Assembly (NCBI GenBank): GCA_032821775.1
Contig: JAVLRN010000006.1
Coordinates: 1,612,001 to 1,676,000 of the forward strand
Source: Sanguinoderma infundibulare
Taxonomy: Eukaryota > Basidiomycota > Agaricomycetes > Polyporales > Polyporaceae
DNA: 64,000 bases
Direction: 5' to 3'
A program made the position numbers and the translations under genes. The notes under the pieces were generated by a model, which saw nothing but the letters and a program-made list of their open reading frames with translations, did no database searches and was not told where the DNA came from. Below, piece by piece: positions 47,481-58,191 of the stretch (within the stretch, counting starts at the first letter, position 1; each line of letters begins with the position of its first letter).

Positions 47481-48765
47481 CTATGTGGGGAGGAACTGGG
47501 CGGCCTCGGCGTACATCTGGTCTTGGGTGCGCTTGAAGGCGGTGATGCCGAGGAGGACGAAGCCGATGATGACGGCGACCTCGAACATGATCCAAGCGAG
47601 GGCCCAGACGTGTGCGCGGGTCTTGGGGTACATGATGGACCACTGGGTCGCGTCCGAGTCGTTGGCTTTGCGAAAGTACTTGTCGTCCGCAATGTCCCCT
47701 GCGTTTGCGGTCTGTTCAGTGGGGCACGGTAAACGAACCAGCGATAATCTATACCACTCACAGACGACGTAGAGTGAGCTGTGAGAGCGGAGGTGAATGA
47801 ATTAAACATGAACTCGAATTGGAAGCATGATGATGACATACTTCATGACACCGATGAGCAAGCAGTACCATCGTAGTGCTTGTCTAAATCGTTGTACGTT
47901 CTTTTTAAATACCTAGGGATGTCCAACAAATGCACGCACGCATGGTCGATGAACCAGAAGCCGATCAGGAGACCCTCGTAAAAGACCGTGAGCAGGATGG
48001 TTCTTTTTGCGCGTCAGAGGGAAGGGCCGAATGGGGCATGGTCAGTGAAGGAAGAGAAGAATGGGATATTGGGATGGCAACGAGGATCGCACGGTCAGAG
48101 CGAGAGCCAGGAGAGCAAGTAATGGGACGCACAACTTGTTGCGAACAAGGGCAAGAGGAGCAACGAGGCCGATGCCAATAACGAAGCTCATGATCTTGGC
48201 AACAAGGGTGTCGAAGCCGGCCATGATGAAGAGGCCGCCGAAGATGGTGGAGCCGACGTAGCCTGCGGCGAGGATGGTTGGGGGGTGACCTCCCGAGACG
48301 ATGGTGGCCCCGCCGGCGTCGGGGTCTATGGAGACTTTCATGACGGACCCGCCGGTTAAAATGGCCTGGGTATATGGCCGTCTGGTTCTAGAAAAACATA
48401 CGGACGAGGGGGCAGACGCACCATGGATATGTGACATAGCTCGTGCCATCCTATGGTGAACAGCTTGAGGGGGGTTATGATCATCCTGGCTCCGGGGATG
48501 ACCCAAGCGGCGAATATAACAACGGCATATACGACGATCTGTGTGGGGGGTGAGGGGGCGAAGTTGGCCGGTCGGAAATAGAAGGGAACATACGGTATAG
48601 AGCACTGGCACCTATCGCAAGATAAGAAAGGCAGATTAGCTTGAGAGTTCGGGTCAAGGAGGAGAAGCGAACAGGGAGCACCTGGTCGTGAGTTGGGACA
48701 ATGGGGCTCATGTGCGGGGCCGGGGGAGCGATGGGGGGACGGGGCACGTAGGAGGGAAGAGACAT
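47481..48765 (-). CDS. Peptidase M50B-like membrane protein
   Basis: Predicted intramembrane zinc metallopeptidase-like protein. Eight exons (48682-48765, 48594-48611, 48422-48538, 48133-48365, 47940-48002, 47842-47883, 47762-47778, 47481-47698) give 263 residues in phase; two exons are only 18 and 17 nt. The HExxH zinc motif is present as GWHELCHISM after a TM helix (VVYAVVIFAAWVIPGARMII). Family features follow: KVSIDPDAGGATIVSGG, ILAAGYVGSTIFGGLFIMAG, LLTVFYEGLLIGFWFIDHA, ALRWYCLLIGVMN, WDIADDKYFRKANDSDA and a last TM helix (IMFEVAVIIGFVLLGITAF). Its role in fungi is not established. It is divergent from histone H2A. The smallest exons were placed by family pattern and need RNA support. 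Confidence 0.8.
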
Positions 48766-49218
48766 GGCTCGAGGGGAGCGGGCACAGTATTAATACAGAG
48801 CGCGGTTTGGTGGCCGGCGAGCAGCACGTCGAAGTCGCCCTCGAAGGCAGCGTGGACCAGAGCCCTCGTCCTCGGGTTTCCCTCCCCACGCCCAGCCATA
48901 TACGCAGCATATACCCCTCCCAGCTCCCCCCATGACCGGACCCTGTAGCCCGTCGCCCACATTGACAGTTGCCAGCCAAGCCTTCAATTCCCCCAAGCCT
49001 CGAGGCTCCTCCCCGCGTCTACACACCCCAGGCGCCCATAACCCCGTCGCGTCTGTCACGTGCACACGCGACACTTGTTTACTCGCCCAGCGGAGTTTCA
49101 ATCACAGGCGCGCTATATAAGCCACATCCAGCTTCGCCCTCGTCCAACACACGTCCCTCTCCTCTTCCACCACTATCCTCACGTCCTCTCTCACCTCAAG
49201 CACCTCTAACAAGCAAAT
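48766..49218. promoter_or_regulatory. Divergent promoter region, M50B-like / histone H2A
   Basis: 453 bp with a strong TATA box on the H2A side (49114). No other gene seen. Confidence 0.55.
49114..49120 (+). promoter_or_regulatory. TATA box of histone H2A
   Basis: TATATAA about 100 bp upstream of the H2A ATG, fitting the high, regulated expression of histone genes. Confidence 0.65.
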
Positions 49219-49878
49219 ATGGTACGCACACACCGTTTGCATCCGTCTACTGATGCATACTGACCCGGAATTCGCAGTCTGGCAAGGGAAAGGCGTACGC
49301 ATCCAAATAACCCAAGTTCACGCGTCATTTACTCATACCGGGCCCTCCGCAGTGGTAAGTCGGCTTCTGGCAAGGCTGGTGGTGAGGCGGGCAAGTCCCA
49401 GTCCCGCTCCGCCAAGGCCGGCCTCCAGTTCCCCGTCGGTCGTGTCCACCGTCTCTTGAAGAAGGGCAACTACGCTCAGCGTGTGGGTGCAGGTGCCCCT
49501 GGTGCGTCTACCCCTTATCTGCCTGCATAGTCATGTGCCTTACCCCGATTACGACGTGCACGTCCCGCAGTATACCTCGCCGCTGTCCTGGAATACCTTG
49601 CCGCCGAGATTCTTGAACTTGCGGGTAACGCGGCTCGTGACAACAAGAAGCAGCGTATCGTCCCCCGTCATCTCCAGCTCGCTATCCGTAACGATGAGGA
49701 GTACGTATCATTGCCCCACCCCGATTACACCCAGCTGATGGTCATGGCACTCAGGTTGAACAAGCTCCTTGGTGATGTTGTCATCTCCCAGGGTGGTGTC
49801 GTCCCTCACATCAACCCCGAGCTCCTCCCCTCAAAATCCAACAAGAGCAAGAAGGAGGGTGCATCCCAAGAGGTCTAA
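49219..49878 (+). CDS. H2A: Histone H2A (H2A.X-type C-terminus)
   Basis: Core histone of 140 residues from five exons (49219-49221, 49278-49294, 49353-49501, 49571-49700, 49755-49878). Sequence hallmarks: [93 protein letters not shown] and [18 protein letters not shown]. The C-terminal SQE motif is the site phosphorylated at DNA breaks, as in other fungi. The first coding exon consists of the ATG alone and the second is only 17 nt. A nearby H2B partner gene, common in fungi, is not in the window. Confidence 0.97.
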
Positions 49879-50401
49879 ACCTCTTGCTGCCGTCCTGTTG
49901 GTTTCTTTATCTCGTTTGCGGTCGTATCTTGTTGGGATTTGTACACTGTATTACTTCGTCGTATGTGCCTCTTAATCCGTACTCCATGTCATGTATTATG
50001 AACTATGAGTGTTCCATAACCGTCTGTGCGTCCGTGGAATGTGGTGAACTATCTCTGCCTCTGCTTTCAGAAACGCGAGGGGGTTTGACCTCTCGAGTGT
50101 GAGGATGTCTTGCGCACTATCCGAAAGTACGCACTGGTAGCTCTTGCAGCAACTGACTTCTAACGATGTCTGTCGCGTCAAAGAATAATTGCAATGAACA
50201 TTAGAACATAGGTATCATCAATATACGACCATAGAACTCAACCAAAAGCCATATCCCGAGACTCATAGCTAGTACCAGCGTCCGAGAGAGCTGGAAACGT
50301 TGAGACAGTCCGCCCAGACCGACTAGATAGAATATCATAGATAATTCATCCGCCACAACCCATAGCACGCGTCCGCGCAAAGTCACTCGTCAACCGCGTC
50401 T
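49879..50401. other. Intergenic, convergent 3' ends
   Basis: 3' UTRs of H2A and the Rgd2-type gene. Nothing else seen. Confidence 0.5.
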
Positions 50402-53400
50402 TCACTGAACGACCTCATCCTCCGCGTCGCTCGCCATCGTCCTCCTCGACAGCTCCGACACCCTGCTGATGCTGCTCCGCTTGTTCATCGTCCGCGTCCC
50501 CGAGCCCGCGCGCTTCAGGTTCGCGCCCCCCTGCCCGTTCTGCCCGTTCCCGTTGCCGTTCCCGTGCGGGAACACACCCTGCCCGCCCGGCGGCGACCCC
50601 GGCGAGGTCGGGCGGCCCGCGAGCGACTGGCGGTGGATCGGGCTCGCGCTCGAGCTCGAGCCCGCTGCGCGCGGCCCACGCGCGAGGCGGGGCCCGCGCA
50701 GGCGGTTCGCGTCGTTGCCCGCCGTCGCACTCGTCGGCGTCACCCCCTTGGACGGCGACGGGCTGCGCGAGCCCGTCGGCGTCGTGATGCGCGGTGACGC
50801 CGAACCGGTGGGCGTGGTGATGCGGGGCGAGACCGAGCGGCGGACCGCGGACGGCACCGCCGTCGGCGGCGGGGTCGGCGACAGCGAGTCGTCCGAGAAC
50901 GGCTCGACGAAGTGCGCCGGGCGCGTGGGCAGCGGCGACTCGGGCTCGGGTGGGGGCTCCTTGAACTGCGGGCGGGGCGGGAAGTCGTCCTCGGTTTCCG
51001 GCGGAGGCTCTTTGAACGCCGGGACGCCTGGCGGAGGCGGAGGCGTCGCGGTCTGGGTCGGGAGCGAAGGCGGGGGAGGGATGTTCGTGGGGAGAGGAGG
51101 CGGGGGAGGGATGGTGCTGAAGTCCGGCGGAGACCGGTTGTCGTTCAAAGCGATGTCACCGGGTTGAGGCGGAGGCGGGGGCGGGACAACTGGAAGCTCC
51201 TCAGGCTCGGAAGTCAATGACTGGGGTTCATCGTGCATACCCTGAGGCTCGTCAACGAACTGCGCTGGTCTCTCCGGGACACGAGCCAAAAATGTGTGAG
51301 AGCCAGTCGAAGAAGGAGGCGGCGACGTGGAAGTAACGCTAGCAGGTGTCTTGTTGATCTTGATGCCGCGCTGCTGGAGCTGCTGGACATGGAGCTCCTT
51401 GAGGTCTGCCCCGGCTGAGATGCGCGAACGAGACATGCGCATATCGACGGGGCGCGTACGACGACGGACTGGGACCTTGCGGTCGGACTCGCGCTTCTTT
51501 TTGAGGATGGCGGGAGGCAAGATTTCGTCGTACTTGTTCACCAGATCCATGAACAGCACTAAACAATATGTCAGACACTCCCAGAAGCGAGAGAAAATAT
51601 AATGCATACACGTAGGGTGACGATCTTGGATGGAGTAGTTGTTCTCCTGCTTAGGCCGAAGGATGGCTATGTGATGACATTTCGGTCAAAGAACTCGTCC
51701 AGAGGAAATACTGCCACATACTGCGACCCATGCTTAACGCAAGCTTCGTGACGAAGACTTCGTTCGACTCGGACTCGGACTCGGAAGTCGACTTCATAAG
51801 CCTGGTCGCGGTGAGCGATCACATTCAAGTCGTGGACATTCAGATGACCACTCACTCCTTCAGGTGCTTGACGAGTGCATCCAAAACAAGCAAGTGTATC
51901 TTTGGCAGTTTCAGGAGCGCGTTCTGCACGTCCAAGATGTGCTGCTCGTCTGAAGGCTTCAAGTCGCCCTTGTTGCTGCCCACAGTAGGGTACAGCTTGC
52001 GCATCTCGTCCCAACCCTCGTACATGCACAGCGGTGGGTCGAGCTCGAGCGCCCAGAGCTTCACACCGCTCGCGAGCACAGGCGCGTCGTACTTTTGGAG
52101 CAGGTCGTGCGGGATGTCCTCCTCGGGCGGCACAGCGTTGAGCGTCTCGCGCAGATGGTGCACCGCCGGAAGCGGGACTTCGTAAATCCACGTCTTGCGC
52201 CTCTCTGCACTAGCCGTCAGCGCCGATTTCGTGATGCAGAAGTTGCAGCAATAACGTACCGAGGTCATTGGGGAACTTCTTGTACGCTTCCTCAAGTGCA
52301 CCAAGAAGCGCAAGCAGGATAGGCGGGAGCTCCTCCTTTCTCTCACCAGGGTTAGCAACGTTCCAGTACGCGGTGTCCGCCCACCTGCGCAAGTCGATGC
52401 CAAACACAACATCGCTCTCGTCGTGCGAGATGGACTCGTATACCTGCGCAACAGGGCGGAACGGGCCCGTGCGGCAGCGCTCAATGAGGACCTTGATGTC
52501 CTGCTCGGGCTGGTACGCCGCGACGAGCGTCTCCACGGTCTCGCTCGAGGTCTTATAGTTCCCGCAAAGCTTCGCGATGGCGGCGTGGTACTGGATGAGC
52601 ACCGTCTTGACGGCCCGCAGCCTGTCGAGCTCCCACTTCTGCAGGGTCTTGAGGGTCTCCTCGATGCGCTCCTCGAGACCGAGACGCTGCCTGTCGAGCT
52701 TGCGGACGGAGGTGCGGTACGCCTGATCCGCGTTGTCCGCCTCACGGCGAGCACGGACGTGCGCAGGCTCGCCGCTGGTTGCGAAGGCCTTGGAGACAAG
52801 GCTAGCGAAGCCCCCAGTACGAGCGACAACAGTCTGCGCTATTGGCGAGAAGCGCTGCTCGATCGGGGTCAAGACTTGAGCGGCCCCGCTCGCGGCCGGC
52901 CCGGTGGGGGCATCGATGCTGAAGGCTCGCGGGCGGAACTGGTAGAACGCGTCGTCGGTGTTCTCGAAGTCGTTGCCGAGTTCTCCCAGCCGACGGAGCA
53001 GGTTATACTTCTCGGTGATGACGCGACCCGCTACCTCGGCGTGGTCGAGGTTACCGTTAAATTCCTTGACGTTGTCCTTGAGCCAGCTCGCGAACTCCTC
53101 GCCAGAGAAGCACTCTTGGTACTCGCCGAGGAGAGGAAAGCGAACCGGACGAAGAGGGAGCTCCTCCTTCGCTTTCTTGAGCATCGCACTAACCTCAGTC
53201 GGGGTCATCATCACGCCGGCAATGTCCATCGGAGGGGGCGGAGGTGGGGGAACGGGGTCAGTTTCCAGCTTGGGCGGCTCCACCTTCGGAGGCGGCATCG
53301 GCGGGTCGAGCGGGGGAGGCGACGTTACACGCTGAGGTTCAGTTTCCTCGGAACTGACATCGCTTGCTCGACCCTTGCCCTTGTCGACCTTCGGCGTGCG

Positions 53401-54902
53401 GTTCTCTTCCTCGTCTGCATCGAAGTGTACCTCTGGCTTGGCAGGCGGTTGCGGAACGGTGGGAGCCGCACTCAGCCTGAACTCCTTGAGACGCGCAGTG
53501 ATTCGTTCAGACATCGTCGCTTGCCTCTGCGGCGTGCGTGGTGGCGTGCGCGGTGCAGAGCTGGTGCCTAGAGGCTTCAGTTTGGGGGACGAGGTATACT
53601 GGTCGCCGACGGGGTGCGTAATGGGCGCAAAGCGAGCACTTCATAGATGGTTTCAATACAAAGACTAACATGAGGAGAAACGAACACGCACTCATCCTCC
53701 GCCTCGTCAGCTTTCCGGGTCTTGCTCAAGTAATCGTTCTTGAGCTTCGTGACCTGGGTGCATGACTGAGCATCTCGATCCAACAATGGGGGTTTTGTTT
53801 AACGCACCTCAGCTTGGCTAACCTCATAGTTGTAAATGTAGCCGTCAAGCATGTTTGCCTTGCCTGCAAGAAGACGTTCCTGCATAACACGCATTAGCCA
53901 TGCTCACGATGATTACGACGATGCTCGACAGACCTTGTAACCAGCGGCCCATTTCTCAAAAGGCTCCACAACAGCGGTCTGCAGCTCTTTTGCAATACTC
54001 TCATGGAGAACGCCTTGGGTTGCAGTCTCCTCGCGCATGCCTTTGATAGCCATAAGTAACGACGCGCCATCGTCCTCCTCGAACACCGAACCTGGGAGGC
54101 AATAATGTTTCAGAGTACGCATTGACCCGAAAACAATAGGCACGCACCAGCGGGCGGGTCGGCCTTTAAGGTGGCGCCAATCGTCAGTTCCGCGGCAGCA
54201 CGTTGCTACCGTTAACAGGTCAATATACGGTGAAAGAGGAAATGACAATCGCAGCAAGTGAAACGATGGAATGAAGGTGCGTCCTCACGACGCAAAGGGG
54301 CGATGCCCGCGCACCGGGGGCACATGAATCTCAAGCCAAATCTTCCCAGAGTGAGCATCATACAAACCCGCTAGTACTCGCGGAAGCACTGAATAATAAC
54401 GCCCCTAAATCCCATCAGGATGGGCGGCTTGCGTGAGGCAGCCTAAGCCCAAGGGGTGTACGAGGTTACTGCCTACACCATCCCCCGCGGCGCCCGACAA
54501 TGAAGGATAGCATGACTCCATGACTCCCAACCTTTTGTCCAACGACAATGCCCGTGTTCAACCTCTTAGCCAAACACTCCAGAGCTGCTCTAGATGTCCC
54601 GCTATGCTTCGGCGCTTCCGACGTGCGGATAGTCTCGAGTCCCACAGACCCGCATACAGTGCCAGGGACGCCTGAAAGAAAACAGAACAAGACTCACGCG
54701 AATGAACTGAGCAACTTCAGTGTTCTCTGCGATCCCCTACAGACAGACGCAACGTCACGGTGAGCTCTTCGATTCGCTGGACAGGAGCGGAAGACGCCGA
54801 ACACACCTTCTCCAGTTCCGCATACAGGACCTCCAGCCCCTTTCGATAGTCCTCCGACCAGAACGAGTTCGCGAACGTGAGCGGGAGCGACAGCACGGCC
54901 AT
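50402..54902 (-). CDS. RGD2: Rgd2-type F-BAR / DEP / RhoGAP protein
   Basis: Membrane-curvature and Rho-family GTPase regulator; yeast Rgd2 acts on Cdc42 and Rho5. Twelve exons (54807-54902, 54698-54736, 54532-54606, 54148-54205, 53934-54091, 53808-53879, 53692-53753, 52260-53638, 51856-52204, 51722-51801, 51610-51666, 50402-51558) give about 1193 residues. FCH/F-BAR start: LTFANSFWSEDYRKGLEVLY, then DDGASLLMAIKGM and KLKNDYLSKTRKADEAED. DEP at about 345-430 (RPVRFPLLGEYQECFSGEEF). F-BAR second half, then RhoGAP at about 635-830 (VFGIDLRRWAD, KIHLLVLDALVKHLKEL, ILRPKQENNYSIQDRHP). The C-terminal 370 residues are Pro-rich with EPPPE-type repeats and end basic. The position of the catalytic GIFR arginine reads WIYE. 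The third exon start is the least certain boundary. Confidence 0.88.
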
Positions 54903-55694
54903 CGTAAGTCGCGGGCGGGCACAAAGGGGGTATAGGTATCAATCCAAGGCTCAAGCGGAGGGGTTCCCGAGCGGGCAGTCGTAAGCCGTCGTGAGAGAGG
55001 AGCGAGATATAGCAGGGAGTGGGGCCCTGCGTCCGGTGCCGCAGAGGGATGCACGCGCTGAGCTGGCGTGTTATACGGCCGTCTGCAGGGTGTGCCGTTG
55101 GCAGGAGCGGGATGGTGGTGGAGCTGAGACAAACGCGGTGCGGTGCAGCCCTCCATGTGCGGGTGCACTGGCATCCGGCCAGCCGGGGCAGCGCCCGAGT
55201 GCGCCGTCCACTGCCACACTTATCCGGCCCTGTCCAATTCCAAAGTGCACGACAGAGTAGAGCTCCCCATTGGCTCCAGAAACAGAACAGAACTTGGGCG
55301 GGTCCCGCTCTCACTGGATTCGGGTACATTTGCGGTTTGTAGTGTTTGTGTCCCAACGCATTGGTGTCACGGTCCGGCCGAAAGCACCCAGTGCGTGCAC
55401 CTACATGCAGAACATGGTGTAACGTTTGAACACCAAGGCGAAGAGGCCACGTTGCACATGCACATGTGTACATATACTTACGCTGTTCTCTGAGATGCGT
55501 GTACGAAGCTGCGAGGGGCATTTGCCAAAGCGTAACTCGGAGTTCGGGAGTGCCGTAAATGAAGAACGCGCCGATATTCGCATGCCGATATGGTCAACAA
55601 CTCGGCGGCTACAAACAGGTTAGTCGGCGACATGTTATGCGCGATAGCATGCAATGGGGGCGGTGGTGATCCTGGAAAATTAAGCAGATCCGTA
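54903..55694. other. Intergenic, promoter of the Rgd2-type gene
   Basis: About 790 bp upstream of the RhoGAP start and downstream of the mL44 stop. A 275-codon open frame crosses it on the minus strand but overlaps the real first exon in another frame. No gene seen. Confidence 0.45.
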
Positions 55695-57605
55695 TTACAA
55701 TAGATAGTCCTCTAAAACATCTTCCTCGGCAGCTCGTGAGCGCGCTCCAGGTGTCCGAACACCCGCCCGACCCGCACTGCCGTATAGAACCTCCGAGTCG
55801 CCGAGCGACACAGGCAAATATGCGCCCTCATCACCCTTCGCCTCGAACACGTTCCCTGGCGCATCAGGGAATGTTGTCGTCGGGACTTGCAACAGGTGTG
55901 GTGGCTGCCGCGTCAGGTAGAGCCTCAACAAAGAGTCTTCTGCCGCCTGTGGATGCATCAGTCGGGGATCAGTAGGGGATATAGAAAAGAGAAAACACGG
56001 GTGTGCATACCCGGTATTCAGCCATTTTCAGGGAGCTACCGAACCCTTCACCAAGTTTATCAGCGCCGGAGTAGATGCCAACAACGAAGACCGGAGAATT
56101 GGAGAATCGACCAGTCTCCTTGAGTAACCTGAGAATGCATAGTCAGCGTTCTGCGTCACGAGATAATATTCGACTCGAGTTGGGGAAAACCATGGAAGAC
56201 AGGAAAATTTACTATCGAAAATCTGCTGCTTAGTCTTCATTTCCTCGCGAGGCACGTTTCAGGCATGGGAGTAATACTCAGTAAACGTCCATGAAACACG
56301 CAGCTCGGGACCCTTCATGCTCAAGTGAGTCTACATCCGGGAAACTGTAGCATGAAGGCGAGTTCCGCTCCGGAGGTTTGTGAATCAGCATCATACCCGG
56401 ATCCAGGGGATTACCATGGAGCACATATGCAGATACAACATGCGGTAAGGACTCACGACATTGCCAGCGACTGGCAGTTAGAGACATAGAGACGAGAAGC
56501 TAGTTGGGCATTGATGCGTGAGCCGCCTTAAACAGAAGCCAACAAGTCATCCCCCGACGACGACGACAGCTGATTGCATCGGCTGAAGAGTCGATCCTGG
56601 CCCACGACAATGGCATTCCAGCATTGCCAGCAACACTCGGTGTTCACGCGACATACGCGAACCGTAAAAGCGAGTTTGCGCTGTTCCTATCCTTGTGCAC
56701 TCACTATACGAGACAAGCCTCCCCAACGTTTATGATACCCAGACATTCTGGACGGTGCACAGAGAAACTTGCCAAGAAACCGGGACATAGGCAGAGCAGG
56801 ATGGAACGGGGACACACCTTGACACTGGGCGCTCCTTCCCAAACCTCGCGACCGTCTCCAGCAGGGTCTGCTTCGGATCGCGAAACTTCATCATCGCCCG
56901 CATATCGACCTCCCTGCTGAAGAAGAACTTCTCGACAAATCTTCGGGCGGAACGCAATGACCGGTGCTGGTACACGAGCGCCGTGAGCGCTCTGGGCACG
57001 GATGCCAGCGCGTCGGTATGAAGCACAGCGTCCTGGCTTGGAGTCGAGGGCTACACGCGCCGGAAGTGAGAGGGAGATGAAAGAGGGATGCAAACAGCAC
57101 TTACGGTGCGATGCCAGCGCAGAATGGGCGTGACACCCATCTCACGCGCGAGGTTCGCGCAGGTCGTCGGACCGACGTGTGCGCTGACTGCGGCCTTGAG
57201 GACGCGGGTTGGGAGGTGCGGGTAGGACGAGTTGACGAACTCGGTGGCAAAGAGGCCGAGAAGAGAGTTGCCGAGAGTCGCGAGGGATGAGTTGGTGGCA
57301 GGTAAGGGCTGGTCGGGATGCTGCTGGCTGTGGAGGTGGATGAAAGACGGGTGCGTACACGCCTGCTGGATGACGTCGGTCGACTGGACCACCTTCCCGA
57401 GGCCTATCCTATGTGCAAACGCTGCAAGCGTGGACTGGGGAGAGGGTTGTGACGCGGCCCATGACTGTGCGTCGAAGACGGTTGGGGGGACAGCGCGGCC
57501 CGCAGAGAGGAGAGACTGTTTTGGAGGAAGAGCTTTTAGGTGTGAAGCGGAGACATGGGCGAGCTTAGAAGCCGTGTTCGCGACCTTGCGCTGTGCATAG
57601 CCCAT
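55695..57605 (-). CDS. MRPL3: Mitochondrial large-subunit ribosomal protein mL44 (RNase III-like)
   Basis: Structural protein of the mitoribosome built from an RNase III fold and a dsRNA-binding domain. Four exons (57105-57605, 56818-57050, 56011-56128, 55695-55946) give 367 residues. The N-terminus is basic and Ala/Ser-rich (MGYAQRKVANTASKLAHVSA), a likely import presequence. RNase III-like core: FAHRIGLGKVVQSTDVIQQA, THPSF, LATLGNSLLGLFATEF and YPHLPTRVLKAAVSAHVG. The dsRBD part reads LLKETGRFSNSPVFVVGIYS, LGEGFGSSLKMAEYRAAEDS. The usual RNase III acidic catalytic cluster (ERLEFLGD) is absent, as known for mL44. The second intron is 689 nt. Confidence 0.88.
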
Positions 57606-58191
57606 GAGTGGATGTCGTCCTCCGCCAGCACGCGCCGCTCTCTACCAAGTCCAAATTTTGGAACGACAGCAGCAGAACCCACCGGACCCCCGGATACCCC
57701 GGCCCATGCCGAACCCGAGCGCTCATACCCTCTTCCATGGCCAGCTGTCCCAACTTGCTTCCGGCTCTGTTCTGCCCAACTCCCAACGTGGATATTCTGC
57801 GTGCTAGCGTCCATAACCACAGCTTCAGACGATCGCCCAGTGTCGCCGAGTCAACGCGTGTCCTTGGCTTTCCTGAACTCCAGCGCTTCCTCCTCCTGCC
57901 AAGTGGCCGTCAACTGAACTCGGCCGACTCCATGCTCTCGATATCGCTTGTGTGCAGCATTGCACCACGAACCTCGTCCCTCACGTTATCTGAGAAGGTA
58001 CCAACCTCGCTGCTGAACCATATTCCGGATAGAATTCCAGACGTTGATTCGTCGGCTTCCGCCACAGTCCACCAAGTCCACATGGTCCTAGGAATACGTA
58101 CTAGCCGCCGGTGCCGTCCTCCCGTTCCCTTCCAGTTGACATATATAATACTCGGTCGGCTTCCCTTCTCATTCTCACCCATACCACCACC
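57606..58191. promoter_or_regulatory. Divergent promoter region, mL44 / carboxypeptidase S copy 3
   Basis: 586 bp between start codons. A TATATAA at 58142-58148 lies 44 bp before the carboxypeptidase ATG. No gene seen; open frames here are shadows. Confidence 0.5.

Noticed and set aside
54694..55521. 275-codon open frame on the minus strand upstream of the Rgd2-type gene
   Set aside because: Overlaps the F-BAR first exons in another frame and has no recognisable sequence.
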